A program made the position numbers and the translations under genes. From Rossellomorea vietnamensis NBRC 101237 (GTDB lineage: Bacteria; Bacillota; Bacilli; Bacillales; Bacillaceae_B), in the NCBI RefSeq assembly GCF_001591825.1, contig NZ_BCVQ01000013.1:1-64000 (forward strand): a stretch of DNA of 64,000 bases. The letters run 5' to 3'. Under the pieces are notes generated by a model. The model was not told the DNA's origin and did not search any database. It saw nothing but the letters and a program-made list of their open reading frames with translations. The stretch's first letter is position 1. Every line of letters starts with the position of its first letter. Shown one piece after another: positions 57,123 through 64,000 of the stretch.

Positions 57123-58169
57123 TTGAATACAACGGGATTTCATGTAGCTGTTGTGGGTGCCACCGGTGCCGTCGGACAACAAATGCTTCAAACATTAGAA
57201 AAAAGGGATTTTCCAATAAAACAATTGACATTACTATCATCAGCACGTTCTGCAGGTTCCACTGTCATATTTAAAGGCAAAGAATGGACGGTTGAAGAAG
57301 CGAAGCCGGAAAGTTTCGAAGGGGTCGATATCGCTTTATTTAGTGCAGGTGGAAGTGTATCAAAACTTCTTGCTCCTGAAGCCGTAAAACGCGGGGCAGT
57401 CGTAGTCGACAATACGAGTGCATATCGAATGGATCCGGATGTTCCACTTGTCGTCCCGGAAGTGAACGAAGAAGACATGAAGCTTCACAATGGAATCATT
57501 GCCAATCCGAACTGTTCGACGATTCAAATGGTTGCAGCACTCGAGCCGATCCGTAAGCAGTATGGCTTGAAGAAAGTAATCGTATCCACTTATCAAGCCG
57601 TTTCAGGTGCCGGTGCTGTTGCCATTGATGAACTTCACGCCCAATCACAGGCCATTTTATCCGGTGAATCATTTGAACCTGGTGTGTTACCTGTAAAAGG
57701 CGACAAAAAGCATTATCAGATTGCTTACAATGCCATTCCTCAAATTGATACATTTCAGGACAACGGCTTTACTTACGAAGAAATGAAAATGATCAATGAA
57801 ACGAAAAAGATCATGCATATGCCTTCTCTGAAGGTATCAGCGACATGTGTCAGATTACCGGTTGTAACAGGTCACTCCGAAAGTGTATATATTGAAATTG
57901 AGAAGGATTCTGTTTCGGTGAAGGATATCCATGCACTTCTTCAAGATGCACCCGGGGTAACCCTGGAAGACGTACCTGAAGAACAGATCTATCCAATGCC
58001 TGCTCATGCCGTAGGTAAGCCGGATGTATTTGTTGGCCGCGTCCGCAAAGATCTTGATGAAGAAAGAGGGTTCCATATGTGGGTTGTCTCTGACAACTTA
58101 CTGAAGGGAGCTGCATGGAACTCTGTTCAAATTGCAGAAAGTTTAATGAATCTGGGGCTAATCAAGTAA
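57123..58169 (+). CDS. asd: Aspartate-semialdehyde dehydrogenase
   Basis: Reduces aspartyl phosphate to aspartate semialdehyde, a precursor of Lys, Met, Thr, diaminopimelate and dipicolinate. The 348-aa product has the NADP motif [15 protein letters not shown], the active-site Cys131 in NPNCSTIQM, and [20 protein letters not shown]. The TTG at 57123, giving [10 protein letters not shown], follows GAAGGAGAG. A longer in-frame ATG start (57081) precedes that site and overlaps likely promoter sequence, so it is rejected. Confidence 0.96.
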   Translation: MNTTGFHVAVVGATGAVGQQMLQTLEKRDFPIKQLTLLSSARSAGSTVIFKGKEWTVEEAKPESFEGVDIALFSAGGSVSKLLAPEAVKRGAVVVDNTSAYRMDPDVPLVVPEVNEEDMKLHNGIIANPNCSTIQMVAALEPIRKQYGLKKVIVSTYQAVSGAGAVAIDELHAQSQAILSGESFEPGVLPVKGDKKHYQIAYNAIPQIDTFQDNGFTYEEMKMINETKKIMHMPSLKVSATCVRLPVVTGHSESVYIEIEKDSVSVKDIHALLQDAPGVTLEDVPEEQIYPMPAHAVGKPDVFVGRVRKDLDEERGFHMWVVSDNLLKGAAWNSVQIAESLMNLGLIK

Positions 58170-58257
58170 CGGAGAGGGATCATATCAGCAATTAACTCTG
58201 CATATTTCCACTAATCGTTTTTCAGATACCTCTTGAATATGACAATGAGGTGTAGTC

Positions 58258-59496
58258 ATGAAAGTGATCGTTCAAAAATTTGGTGGAACTTCTGTACGTG
58301 ATGAAGCAAGTCGTTTGAAGGCAATCTCCCACACGAAGCAAGCAATCGATAAAGGGTATAAAGTGGTGGTGGTCGTCTCAGCAATGGGAAGAAAAGGGGA
58401 ACCCTACGCCACGGATTCCCTGTTGTCCTTGATCGGTGGCAGAAACACTTCAATCAGTAAACGGGAACAGGACCTCTTACTATCCTGTGGAGAAATCATT
58501 TCGAGTCTGGTATTTTCCAATATGCTCCTTGAGCATGGAATCAGATCGACAGCCCTGACCGGGGCCCAGGCAGGGTTCCGGACAAATAACGATTTTAACA
58601 ACGCAAAAATTATAGAGATGAAATGCAGCCGGTTGGTAAGGGAACTGGAACATCATGATGCCGTCGTAGTGGCAGGCTTTCAAGGAGCGACCAAGGACGG
58701 GGATGTGACGACCATCGGAAGAGGGGGGAGCGATACCTCCGCCTCTGCTCTTGGTGTCGCATTAAAAGCGGACTACATTGATATTTTTACAGATGTGGAA
58801 GGGGTCATGACTGCGGATCCACGTATTTCTTCCAAAGCAAGACCGATAACGGTGGTTTCATATAATGAAGTGTGTAATATGGCATACCAGGGAGCGAAGG
58901 TAATTCATCCAAGGGCGGTTGAAATTGCCATGAATTCAAATGTGCCGATACGGATTCGTTCAACCTATTCAAATGGAGAAGGAACTCTTGTGACGACACT
59001 TGAAAATACGAAGGCGCATAAAGAGTTCAGGAGTCACCCCGTCACAGGGATCGCTCACGTATCCAATCTCACCCAAATTAAAGTATTCGCCAAGGAAGAT
59101 CAGTACAATCTTCAGGCCGAAGTGTTCAAAGCCATGGCCAAAGAGGGGATCAGCGTTGATTTCATCAACATTTCCCCGAGAGGTGTCGTGTACACGGTGG
59201 GTTCTTCGCTAGCGGATGATGCCATCAGGGTTTTAAGAAAGATCGGGCATAACCCGATCATAGAATCGGAGTGTGCCAAGATCTCAGTGGTGGGAGCAGG
59301 AATGACGGGGGTACCCGGGGTGACATCTGCCATTGTTTCTTCCCTTTCTAACGAAGGGATCCGCATACTTCAATCAGCAGACAGTCATACGACCATCTGG
59401 GTACTGGTGAAGGAAATGGATTTGATCAATGCCATCAATGCCCTTCATGATACATTCCAATTACAAGAAAGAAATGCTACATTCAGAGTGGGATAA
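58258..59496 (+). CDS. dapG: Aspartokinase I DapG
   Basis: Phosphorylates aspartate at the head of the pathway. The diaminopimelate-sensitive isozyme in B. subtilis is the one linked to asd and dapA. The 412-aa product has VQKFGGTSVRDEASRL at the N-terminus, VVVSAMGRKGEPYATDSLLS, and TIGRGGSDTSASALGVALKA. Two C-terminal ACT domains are present (about 265-400). No lysine riboswitch fits in the 88-base gap upstream. AATGAGGTG precedes the ATG. Confidence 0.95.
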   Translation: MKVIVQKFGGTSVRDEASRLKAISHTKQAIDKGYKVVVVVSAMGRKGEPYATDSLLSLIGGRNTSISKREQDLLLSCGEIISSLVFSNMLLEHGIRSTALTGAQAGFRTNNDFNNAKIIEMKCSRLVRELEHHDAVVVAGFQGATKDGDVTTIGRGGSDTSASALGVALKADYIDIFTDVEGVMTADPRISSKARPITVVSYNEVCNMAYQGAKVIHPRAVEIAMNSNVPIRIRSTYSNGEGTLVTTLENTKAHKEFRSHPVTGIAHVSNLTQIKVFAKEDQYNLQAEVFKAMAKEGISVDFINISPRGVVYTVGSSLADDAIRVLRKIGHNPIIESECAKISVVGAGMTGVPGVTSAIVSSLSNEGIRILQSADSHTTIWVLVKEMDLINAINALHDTFQLQERNATFRVG

Positions 59497-59518
59497 ACTT
59501 ACGAGGAGAGTGACTAGA

Positions 59519-60391
59519 TTGAATTTTGGCCGCGTTTCTACGGCGATGGTTACACCATTTGACCGTAAAGGAAATATTGATTTTACAAAAACGACTCAAT
59601 TAATCCATTATCTGATCGAGAATGGATCGGATTCATTAGTAGTAGCAGGCACTACCGGGGAGTCTCCCACCTTAACGAAAGAAGAAAAGGTCGCACTATT
59701 CCGTCATGTCGTGAAAGTGGTGAATGGCAGAATTCCGGTCATTGCCGGGACTGGAAGCAACAACACCCATGCTTCGATCGAACTTACTAAGAAGGCGGAG
59801 GAAGCAGGCGTGGATGCCGTCATGCTTGTAGCGCCTTATTATAATAAGCCGAGTCAGGAAGGGATGTACCAGCATTTCAAGGTGATTGCAGAATCAACCT
59901 CCTTACCTGTCATGCTGTATAATATTCCGGGCAGGTCAAGCGTCAATGTCTCACCTGAAACGATTATTCGTCTCTCAAAGATTGAGAACATCGTTGCTGT
60001 GAAAGAAGCAAGCGGGGATCTGGACAGCATGACTGACATCATTTCCCATACAACGGATGATTTTATGTTGTACAGTGGTGATGATGGCCTTACACTGCCG
60101 GTACTATCCATTGGCGGGGCTGGTATCGTGTCAGTGGCTTCCCATGTCATCGGAAATGAGATGCAGGAAATGGTTTCATCCTTTTTAGGAGGGAACATCA
60201 CCCAGGCAGCACAACTGCATCAAAAGCTCCTTCCGATCATGAAAGGCCTGTTCACGAGCCCGAATCCCACTCCGGTAAAAACGGCCCTCCAGATGAAAGG
60301 CCTGGATGTTGGCTCTGTGAGATTGCCACTGATCCCACTGACAGAAGTAGAAAGGGCAAAACTCTCTCACTTGCTCGAAGCCTTATCTTAA
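59519..60391 (+). CDS. dapA: 4-hydroxy-tetrahydrodipicolinate synthase
   Basis: Condenses aspartate semialdehyde and pyruvate; the product serves lysine, cell wall and spore dipicolinate. The 290-aa TIM-barrel product has GTTGESPTLTKEEK, catalytic Tyr134 in VMLYNIPGRSS, and Schiff-base Lys162 in VAVKEASGD. The TTG at 59519, giving MNFGRVSTAM, follows GAGGAGAG. A longer in-frame start overlaps dapG and is rejected. A terminator follows. Confidence 0.96.
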   Translation: MNFGRVSTAMVTPFDRKGNIDFTKTTQLIHYLIENGSDSLVVAGTTGESPTLTKEEKVALFRHVVKVVNGRIPVIAGTGSNNTHASIELTKKAEEAGVDAVMLVAPYYNKPSQEGMYQHFKVIAESTSLPVMLYNIPGRSSVNVSPETIIRLSKIENIVAVKEASGDLDSMTDIISHTTDDFMLYSGDDGLTLPVLSIGGAGIVSVASHVIGNEMQEMVSSFLGGNITQAAQLHQKLLPIMKGLFTSPNPTPVKTALQMKGLDVGSVRLPLIPLTEVERAKLSHLLEALS

Positions 60392-60413
60392 ATTAACTCT
60401 TATGCTATATCCT

Positions 60414-60450
60414 AAAGACTGTGAAGCTATGTCCTTCACGGTCTTTTGTT
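60414..60450 (+). terminator. Intrinsic terminator after dapA
   Basis: AAAGACTGTGAAG and CTTCACGGTCTTT form a long stem with one T-G position and a short loop, followed by TGTT. Ends the asd-dapG-dapA unit. Confidence 0.85.
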
Positions 60451-60493
60451 CTTTGTAATAGGGCTAAATCCATTTGTCCTCTGAAAGAGATAA

Positions 60494-60509
60494 TTCTTCA
60501 AAAGAAGAA
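60494..60509. other. Small dyad upstream of rnjB
   Basis: TTCTTC and GAAGAA flank AAAA in a perfect dyad. It lies between the dapA terminator and the rnjB promoter, in a stretch of about 220 bases without a gene. No function is assigned. Confidence 0.3.
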
Positions 60510-60596
60510 GGATTTATTCTTACCGTATCGAAATAGTAACGTAGAATAAATGTTTGCAGTCTTTTTCCTAATCCTGATTATGAAGGATAAAATTGG

Positions 60597-60626
60597 TTGT
60601 ACTACCAAAATGGTATCAAGTATAAT
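60597..60626 (+). promoter_or_regulatory. rnjB promoter with a dyad in the spacer
   Basis: TTGTAC and a consensus TATAAT are separated by 18 bases. The spacer begins with TACCA-AAA-TGGTA, a perfect 13-base dyad that would be an ideal operator position. It lies about 50 bases before the rnjB start. Confidence 0.55.
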
Positions 60627-60674
60627 GAATATAACTGATTGAAGATCGGGGAAGGAACAGCATAGGAGGACATA

Positions 60675-62345
60675 ATGGTGAGTAAGATAAAGAATGAAAG
60701 CATTAAGGTGATACCACTCGGGGGAGTGGGAGAGATAGGCAAGAACATGTACGTGATTGAAGTCGACCATGAAATATTCGTGATTGACGCAGGACTTATG
60801 TTTCCCGAAAATGAAATGCTAGGGATCGATGTCGTCATTCCTGACATTCAATATTTGATTGAAAATAAAGAGCGGGTAAAAGGGATTTTCCTGACTCATG
60901 GACATGAAGACAGTATTGGTGCGATTTCATATGTATTAACCAAGATCAAGGCTCCAGTCTATGGAACACGCTTGACGAATGCACTGGTAAAGGCACGTCT
61001 GAAGGATGAACATATCAGGGATGATGTGAAGTTCTATACGATTCATTCTGATAGCAATCTTACTTTTGATGGCGTGAATGTGACGTTCTTTAAAACCACA
61101 CACAGTATTCCTGATTCAGTCGGGGTCTGCATACATACATCTGAAGGGGTCATCGTCCATACTGGCGAATTCAAGTTCGATCAATCGGCAAAGCATCTTT
61201 ACCGGCCGGATTTAGGCAAGATGGCGCAAATCGGTGAGAAGGGTGTCCTTTGTCTATTGTCTGACAGTAAAGAAGCCGAGAGACCAGGGTTTACAACATC
61301 AGAGTCGGTAATCGAACAACATATCACGAACGCCCTGAGGAAAGCCTCAGGGAGAGTGATCGTAGCATGCTTCGCTTCGAATTTAATTCGACTTCAGCAG
61401 GTATTTGATGCAGCTGAGCAGAATAATCGAAAAGTGGCTGTGGTCGGGAAGAGTTTAAAGAGAGTCTATGATGTGGCCTTGAAGCTCGGATACCTTCATG
61501 TCCGGGATGAAATGATCATCGGAATGGACGAAATAGAGGATTATCCTAAAGATGAAGTCCTCATCATAGCTACAGGAACTCAAGGGGAACCGTTTGAAGC
61601 GCTTCAACGGATGTCCAAGCGTTCCCATCGTCTAGTAAACATTGAAGAAGGTGATACGGTCCTCATAACCGCCACGCCTTCCCCAGGCATGGAAGTGGTC
61701 GTCGGGAGGACGATCGATATGCTTTATAGAGCCGGGGCAAATGTATTGACCGCGTCGAAAAAAGTTCATGTGTCAGGTCATGGGAGTCAGGAAGACTTAA
61801 AGTTCATGTTGAATATCATGAAACCAAAGTACTTCATACCGATTCAGGGTGAATATAAAATGCTCGTCGCTCATACCCAGCTCGCCCACGATACCGGACT
61901 GCCTTATAAGCAGATCTTTATCATGGATAAGGGAGATGTGCTTCAATACAAGGATGGTAAGATGAGAATGAGCGGCCGTGTTCAGGCGGGAAATGTATTG
62001 ATCGATGGGATCGGTGTCGGGGACGTAGGGAATATTGTCCTTCGTGATCGCAAGCTGTTATCGGAAGACGGTGTGTTTACGGTTGTCATCACCATCAACA
62101 GAAGGTCAAAGTCTATTGTCTCAGGACCTGAAATCATCTCCAGGGGATTCGTATATGTGAGGGAGTCCGAGGAATTGATCGAAGGGGCAGGCGGAATCGT
62201 GACGGATGTGGTCCATTCCTATCTGCAAAAAGGTTCTTTTGAATGGACAGCAATCAAGCAGGACATCCGGGATCAATTAAATTATTACCTATTTAACAAA
62301 ACACGAAGAAGACCGATGATTTTACCGATCATCATGGAAGTATAA
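60675..62345 (+). CDS. rnjB: Ribonuclease J2
   Basis: Metallo-beta-lactamase/beta-CASP ribonuclease that partners with RNase J1 in mRNA decay and 5' processing. The 556-aa product has the N-terminal LGGVGEIGKNMYVIE, a beta-CASP region, and a C-terminal domain ending PMILPIIMEV. The metal-binding loop reads HGHEDSIGA (residues 75-83), with Ser80 where J1 has His, and Glu165 in TGEFKFD where Asp is usual. It therefore resembles the weakly active J2 type rather than J1. A GGAGGACA site precedes the ATG. Confidence 0.93.
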   Translation: MVSKIKNESIKVIPLGGVGEIGKNMYVIEVDHEIFVIDAGLMFPENEMLGIDVVIPDIQYLIENKERVKGIFLTHGHEDSIGAISYVLTKIKAPVYGTRLTNALVKARLKDEHIRDDVKFYTIHSDSNLTFDGVNVTFFKTTHSIPDSVGVCIHTSEGVIVHTGEFKFDQSAKHLYRPDLGKMAQIGEKGVLCLLSDSKEAERPGFTTSESVIEQHITNALRKASGRVIVACFASNLIRLQQVFDAAEQNNRKVAVVGKSLKRVYDVALKLGYLHVRDEMIIGMDEIEDYPKDEVLIIATGTQGEPFEALQRMSKRSHRLVNIEEGDTVLITATPSPGMEVVVGRTIDMLYRAGANVLTASKKVHVSGHGSQEDLKFMLNIMKPKYFIPIQGEYKMLVAHTQLAHDTGLPYKQIFIMDKGDVLQYKDGKMRMSGRVQAGNVLIDGIGVGDVGNIVLRDRKLLSEDGVFTVVITINRRSKSIVSGPEIISRGFVYVRESEELIEGAGGIVTDVVHSYLQKGSFEWTAIKQDIRDQLNYYLFNKTRRRPMILPIIMEV

Positions 62346-62347
62346 TG

Positions 62348-62390
62348 TATGGGGCTATTTGTTTCGAACAAATAGCCCCATATTTATTTG
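62348..62390. terminator. Bidirectional terminator after rnjB
   Basis: TATGGGGCTATTTGTT and AACAAATAGCCCCATA form a perfect 16-bp stem with a TCG loop. A T-rich tail follows on the + strand and an A-rich flank lies on the other side. Very stable. Confidence 0.85.
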
Positions 62391-62468
62391 AACACAAAGA
62401 ATAAAGTATGAAAACACTCCCATATTAAAATAATAACAAGAGAATGGGAATGAAAAGGAGATGTTTTC

Positions 62469-63224
62469 ATGGAACAATATCGTGAACATATGCAGGATGA
62501 GCCAAATAAAGGTCAGGATGATCAGAAAGACAAACCGTCTGGATTGATGGAAAAGATTCAACAGCTGGGTCAAACCAATGTTCCACAACTTTCTCAAGAC
62601 TCCAATATTCACTGCCTCACCATTGTAGGCCAGATAGAAGGACATATGCAGCTTCCGCCTCAAAATAAAACAACAAAGTATGAGCATGTCATCCCCCAAC
62701 TTGTCGCCATTGAACAAAATCCCAAGATCGAGGGGCTGGTTGTAATTCTGAATACGGTCGGGGGAGATGTAGAAGCGGGTCTGGCCATTTCCGAAATGAT
62801 CGCATCTTTATCCAAACCTACTGTTTCTGTCGTGCTTGGGGGAGGACATAGCATCGGGGTTCCAATTGCTGTATCTTGCGACTTCTCATTTATTGCAAGT
62901 ACAGCTACCATGACGATCCACCCCGTTAGATTAACCGGTTTAGTCATCGGTGTGCCTCAAACATTTGAGTATCTGGATAAAATGCAGGATCGGGTAGTCA
63001 GCTTTGTCACTAAGCACAGCAATGTCACGGAAGAGGATTTTAAAGACCTTATGTTTGCGAAAGGGAACCTCACAAGGGATATAGGTACGAATGTCGTCGG
63101 GGACGATGCCGTGGAGTACGGATTGATCGATGGAATTGGCGGCATCGGGTCGGCAATCAGGAAGATCAATGAATTGATCGAGATGAAGAAGCAGGCAGAT
63201 TCACAAGAGGGTCTGGTTCAATGA
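62469..63224 (+). CDS. tepA: ClpP-like protease TepA
   Basis: Cytoplasmic serine peptidase of the ClpP/crotonase fold. In B. subtilis TepA was linked to protein secretion and spore outgrowth. The 251-aa product has a charged N-terminal tail and the ClpP-like core with nucleophile Ser128 in [13 protein letters not shown] and His151 in [17 protein letters not shown] precedes the ATG. The stop overlaps the start of ylzJ by 4 bases. Confidence 0.93.
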   Translation: MEQYREHMQDEPNKGQDDQKDKPSGLMEKIQQLGQTNVPQLSQDSNIHCLTIVGQIEGHMQLPPQNKTTKYEHVIPQLVAIEQNPKIEGLVVILNTVGGDVEAGLAISEMIASLSKPTVSVVLGGGHSIGVPIAVSCDFSFIASTATMTIHPVRLTGLVIGVPQTFEYLDKMQDRVVSFVTKHSNVTEEDFKDLMFAKGNLTRDIGTNVVGDDAVEYGLIDGIGGIGSAIRKINELIEMKKQADSQEGLVQ

Positions 63225-63427
63225 TTCTCTATACAATGGTTCCCAATGATCTGGTGTTCCCCACCGATGGAAGTGAATTCAGCGGTCAAATGATGATAAA
63301 CTATCAGGGCGTTCCCCTCCTGGTTCAGCAGGAGGAAAACAAATATCGAATCATCAGGGTTATGAGCAGTGATCCCGCCCACTACTTAAATGATCAAATT
63401 TGCCCAGGGGAATATCTAAACAATTAA
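63221..63427 (+). CDS. ylzJ: YlzJ-like small protein
   Basis: Small protein (68 aa) without known function, found between tepA and spoIIIE in Bacillus relatives. It begins [20 protein letters not shown] and has a beta-rich pattern ([20 protein letters not shown]), ending in an acidic, Asn-rich tail. It is translationally coupled to tepA through an ATGA overlap. I recognise no domain beyond the family itself. Confidence 0.85.
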   Translation: MILYTMVPNDLVFPTDGSEFSGQMMINYQGVPLLVQQEENKYRIIRVMSSDPAHYLNDQICPGEYLNN

Positions 63428-63440
63428 GTGAGAAAGAGGA

Positions 63441-63469
63441 TTTTCCCGAAATAGTGGTTATGCTATAAT
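63441..63469 (+). promoter_or_regulatory. Extended -10 promoter upstream of spoIIIE
   Basis: A consensus TATAAT with a TG extension lies 17 bases after TTTTCC, a poor -35. The start point would be near 63476, leaving a leader of about 135 bases with a strong hairpin. Confidence 0.5.
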
Positions 63470-63506
63470 ATTACTCAGAAGACAGTATATACAAAAAGTT
63501 CACGGG

Positions 63507-63562
63507 AAGGGTTTGACACCTTAGGCACATACATTGCCCCAAAGGGTCAGCCCTTTCTTCAT
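63507..63562 (+). terminator. Hairpin with T-rich tail in the spoIIIE leader
   Basis: AAGGGTTTGACACCTT and AAGGGTCAGCCCTT pair with about 14 base pairs and two single-base bulges, with an inner GGC/GCC pairing. They are followed by TCTTCATCTTC. It lies downstream of the promoter at 63441, so it can both end tepA-ylzJ transcripts and attenuate the spoIIIE transcript. Confidence 0.6.
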
Positions 63563-63611
63563 CTTCTAGTACATAAATCTGATAGACTTCAACAGAATTT
63601 AGGTGAATGGT

Positions 63612-64000
63612 TTGGCAAAACGAAAAAAAAGAAAAAAACGCTCTCAATCCGGCTCTGCACTGAAACAGACAATCAAATATGAGATCATCGGATTGATCCT
63701 ATCCGCATTAAGCTTGATATCCATCATTGAGCTAGGGGCCGTTGGAAAGGCACTTGTATATTTTTATCGTTTCTTCCTCGGGGAATGGTATATGATTGCC
63801 CTTTTATGGATGCTGTATGTAGCAGGCTACCTGATGATTAAGCGGGAGGTACCGATGTTGTTCAGCAGGAGGCTTGTCGGGATATACATCATCATTGCCA
63901 GTTTCCTCCTTTTAAGTCATGTAAAATTATTCGATCTCCTTTCAAATGGCGGCTCATTCGCTAATCCCAGTGTCATCATGAATACGTGGGACTTATATTG
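63612..64000 (+). CDS. spoIIIE: DNA translocase SpoIIIE/FtsK, N-terminal part only
   Basis: Septum-anchored DNA pump that moves the chromosome into the forespore and clears DNA from division septa. Only the first 129 codons are in the window; the motor domain lies beyond the edge. A very basic N-terminus (MAKRKKRKKRS) is followed by transmembrane helices at about residues 26-47, 58-78 and 90-107, as in the family. The start is TTG, 5 bases after AGGTGA. FtsK-type membrane domain and gene position after ylzJ support the call. Confidence 0.9.
   Translation, partial: MAKRKKRKKRSQSGSALKQTIKYEIIGLILSALSLISIIELGAVGKALVYFYRFFLGEWYMIALLWMLYVAGYLMIKREVPMLFSRRLVGIYIIIASFLLLSHVKLFDLLSNGGSFANPSVIMNTWDLY

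Noticed and set aside
58170-58257. Lysine riboswitch before dapG
   Set aside because: The 88-base gap is too short and has none of the conserved lysine-riboswitch segments.

Overview
The window reads as one continuous chromosomal segment of a motile, endospore-forming Bacillaceae (Bacillus sensu lato). Every recognisable gene lies on the + strand. Gene order matches, as I remember it, the Bacillus subtilis chromosome from flgB to spoIIIE/ftsK. Evidence for the group includes Gram-positive PolC, SigD with SwrB and SwrD, the CheC/CheD/FliY chemotaxis branch, dipicolinate synthase DpaA/DpaB, RNase J2, and strong AGGAGG-type ribosome binding sites with frequent TTG starts. Species cannot be fixed from the sequence alone.

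Layout. (1) 1-736: a truncated copy of a Bacillaceae-type interspersed repeat, then AT-rich non-coding DNA with several inverted repeats and the probable fla/che promoter. (2) 737-28369: the fla/che operon. It runs from rod and basal body (flgB, flgC, fliE, fliF), switch, export ATPase and hook assembly (fliG to flgE), through swrD, fliL, the switch proteins FliM and FliY, CheY and the export gate (fliO to flhA), to flhF, flhG, cheB, cheA, cheW, cheC, cheD, sigD and swrB. (3) 28370-37950: rpsB, tsf, pyrH, frr, uppS, cdsA, dxr, rseP and proS. (4) 37997-49611: polC, then the rimP-nusA-rnpM-ylxQ-infB-ylxP-rbfA-truB-ribF translation/RNA cluster. (5) 49612-55305: rpsO, pnp, ylxY, mlpA, ymxH. (6) 55342-60450: dpaA-dpaB-asd-dapG-dapA, joining aspartate-pathway enzymes to spore dipicolinate synthesis. 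(7) 60597-64000: rnjB, tepA, ylzJ and the first 129 codons of spoIIIE/ftsK.

The genes fall into coherent programmes. Flagellar genes are ordered roughly by assembly and end with the sigma factor for late flagellar genes. The ribosome and RNA genes carry structured leaders (rpsB, rpsO, and a terminator-like hairpin ahead of rimP-nusA) suggesting feedback control. DpaA/DpaB turn the product of Asd, DapG and DapA into dipicolinate, and a good sigma-K-type promoter precedes dpaA.

I found no novel multi-gene system, CRISPR array, IS element, prophage, tRNA or rRNA. The most useful leads are small: the hairpins inside the rimP-nusA and spoIIIE leaders, the structured rpsB leader, the unexplained 5' intergenic region, a hairpin between flgE and swrD, and degenerate active-site residues in RNase J2 and YlxY. 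Promoter, terminator and RNA calls come from reading by eye without folding software. Comparisons with B. subtilis proteins are from memory, not from a search.
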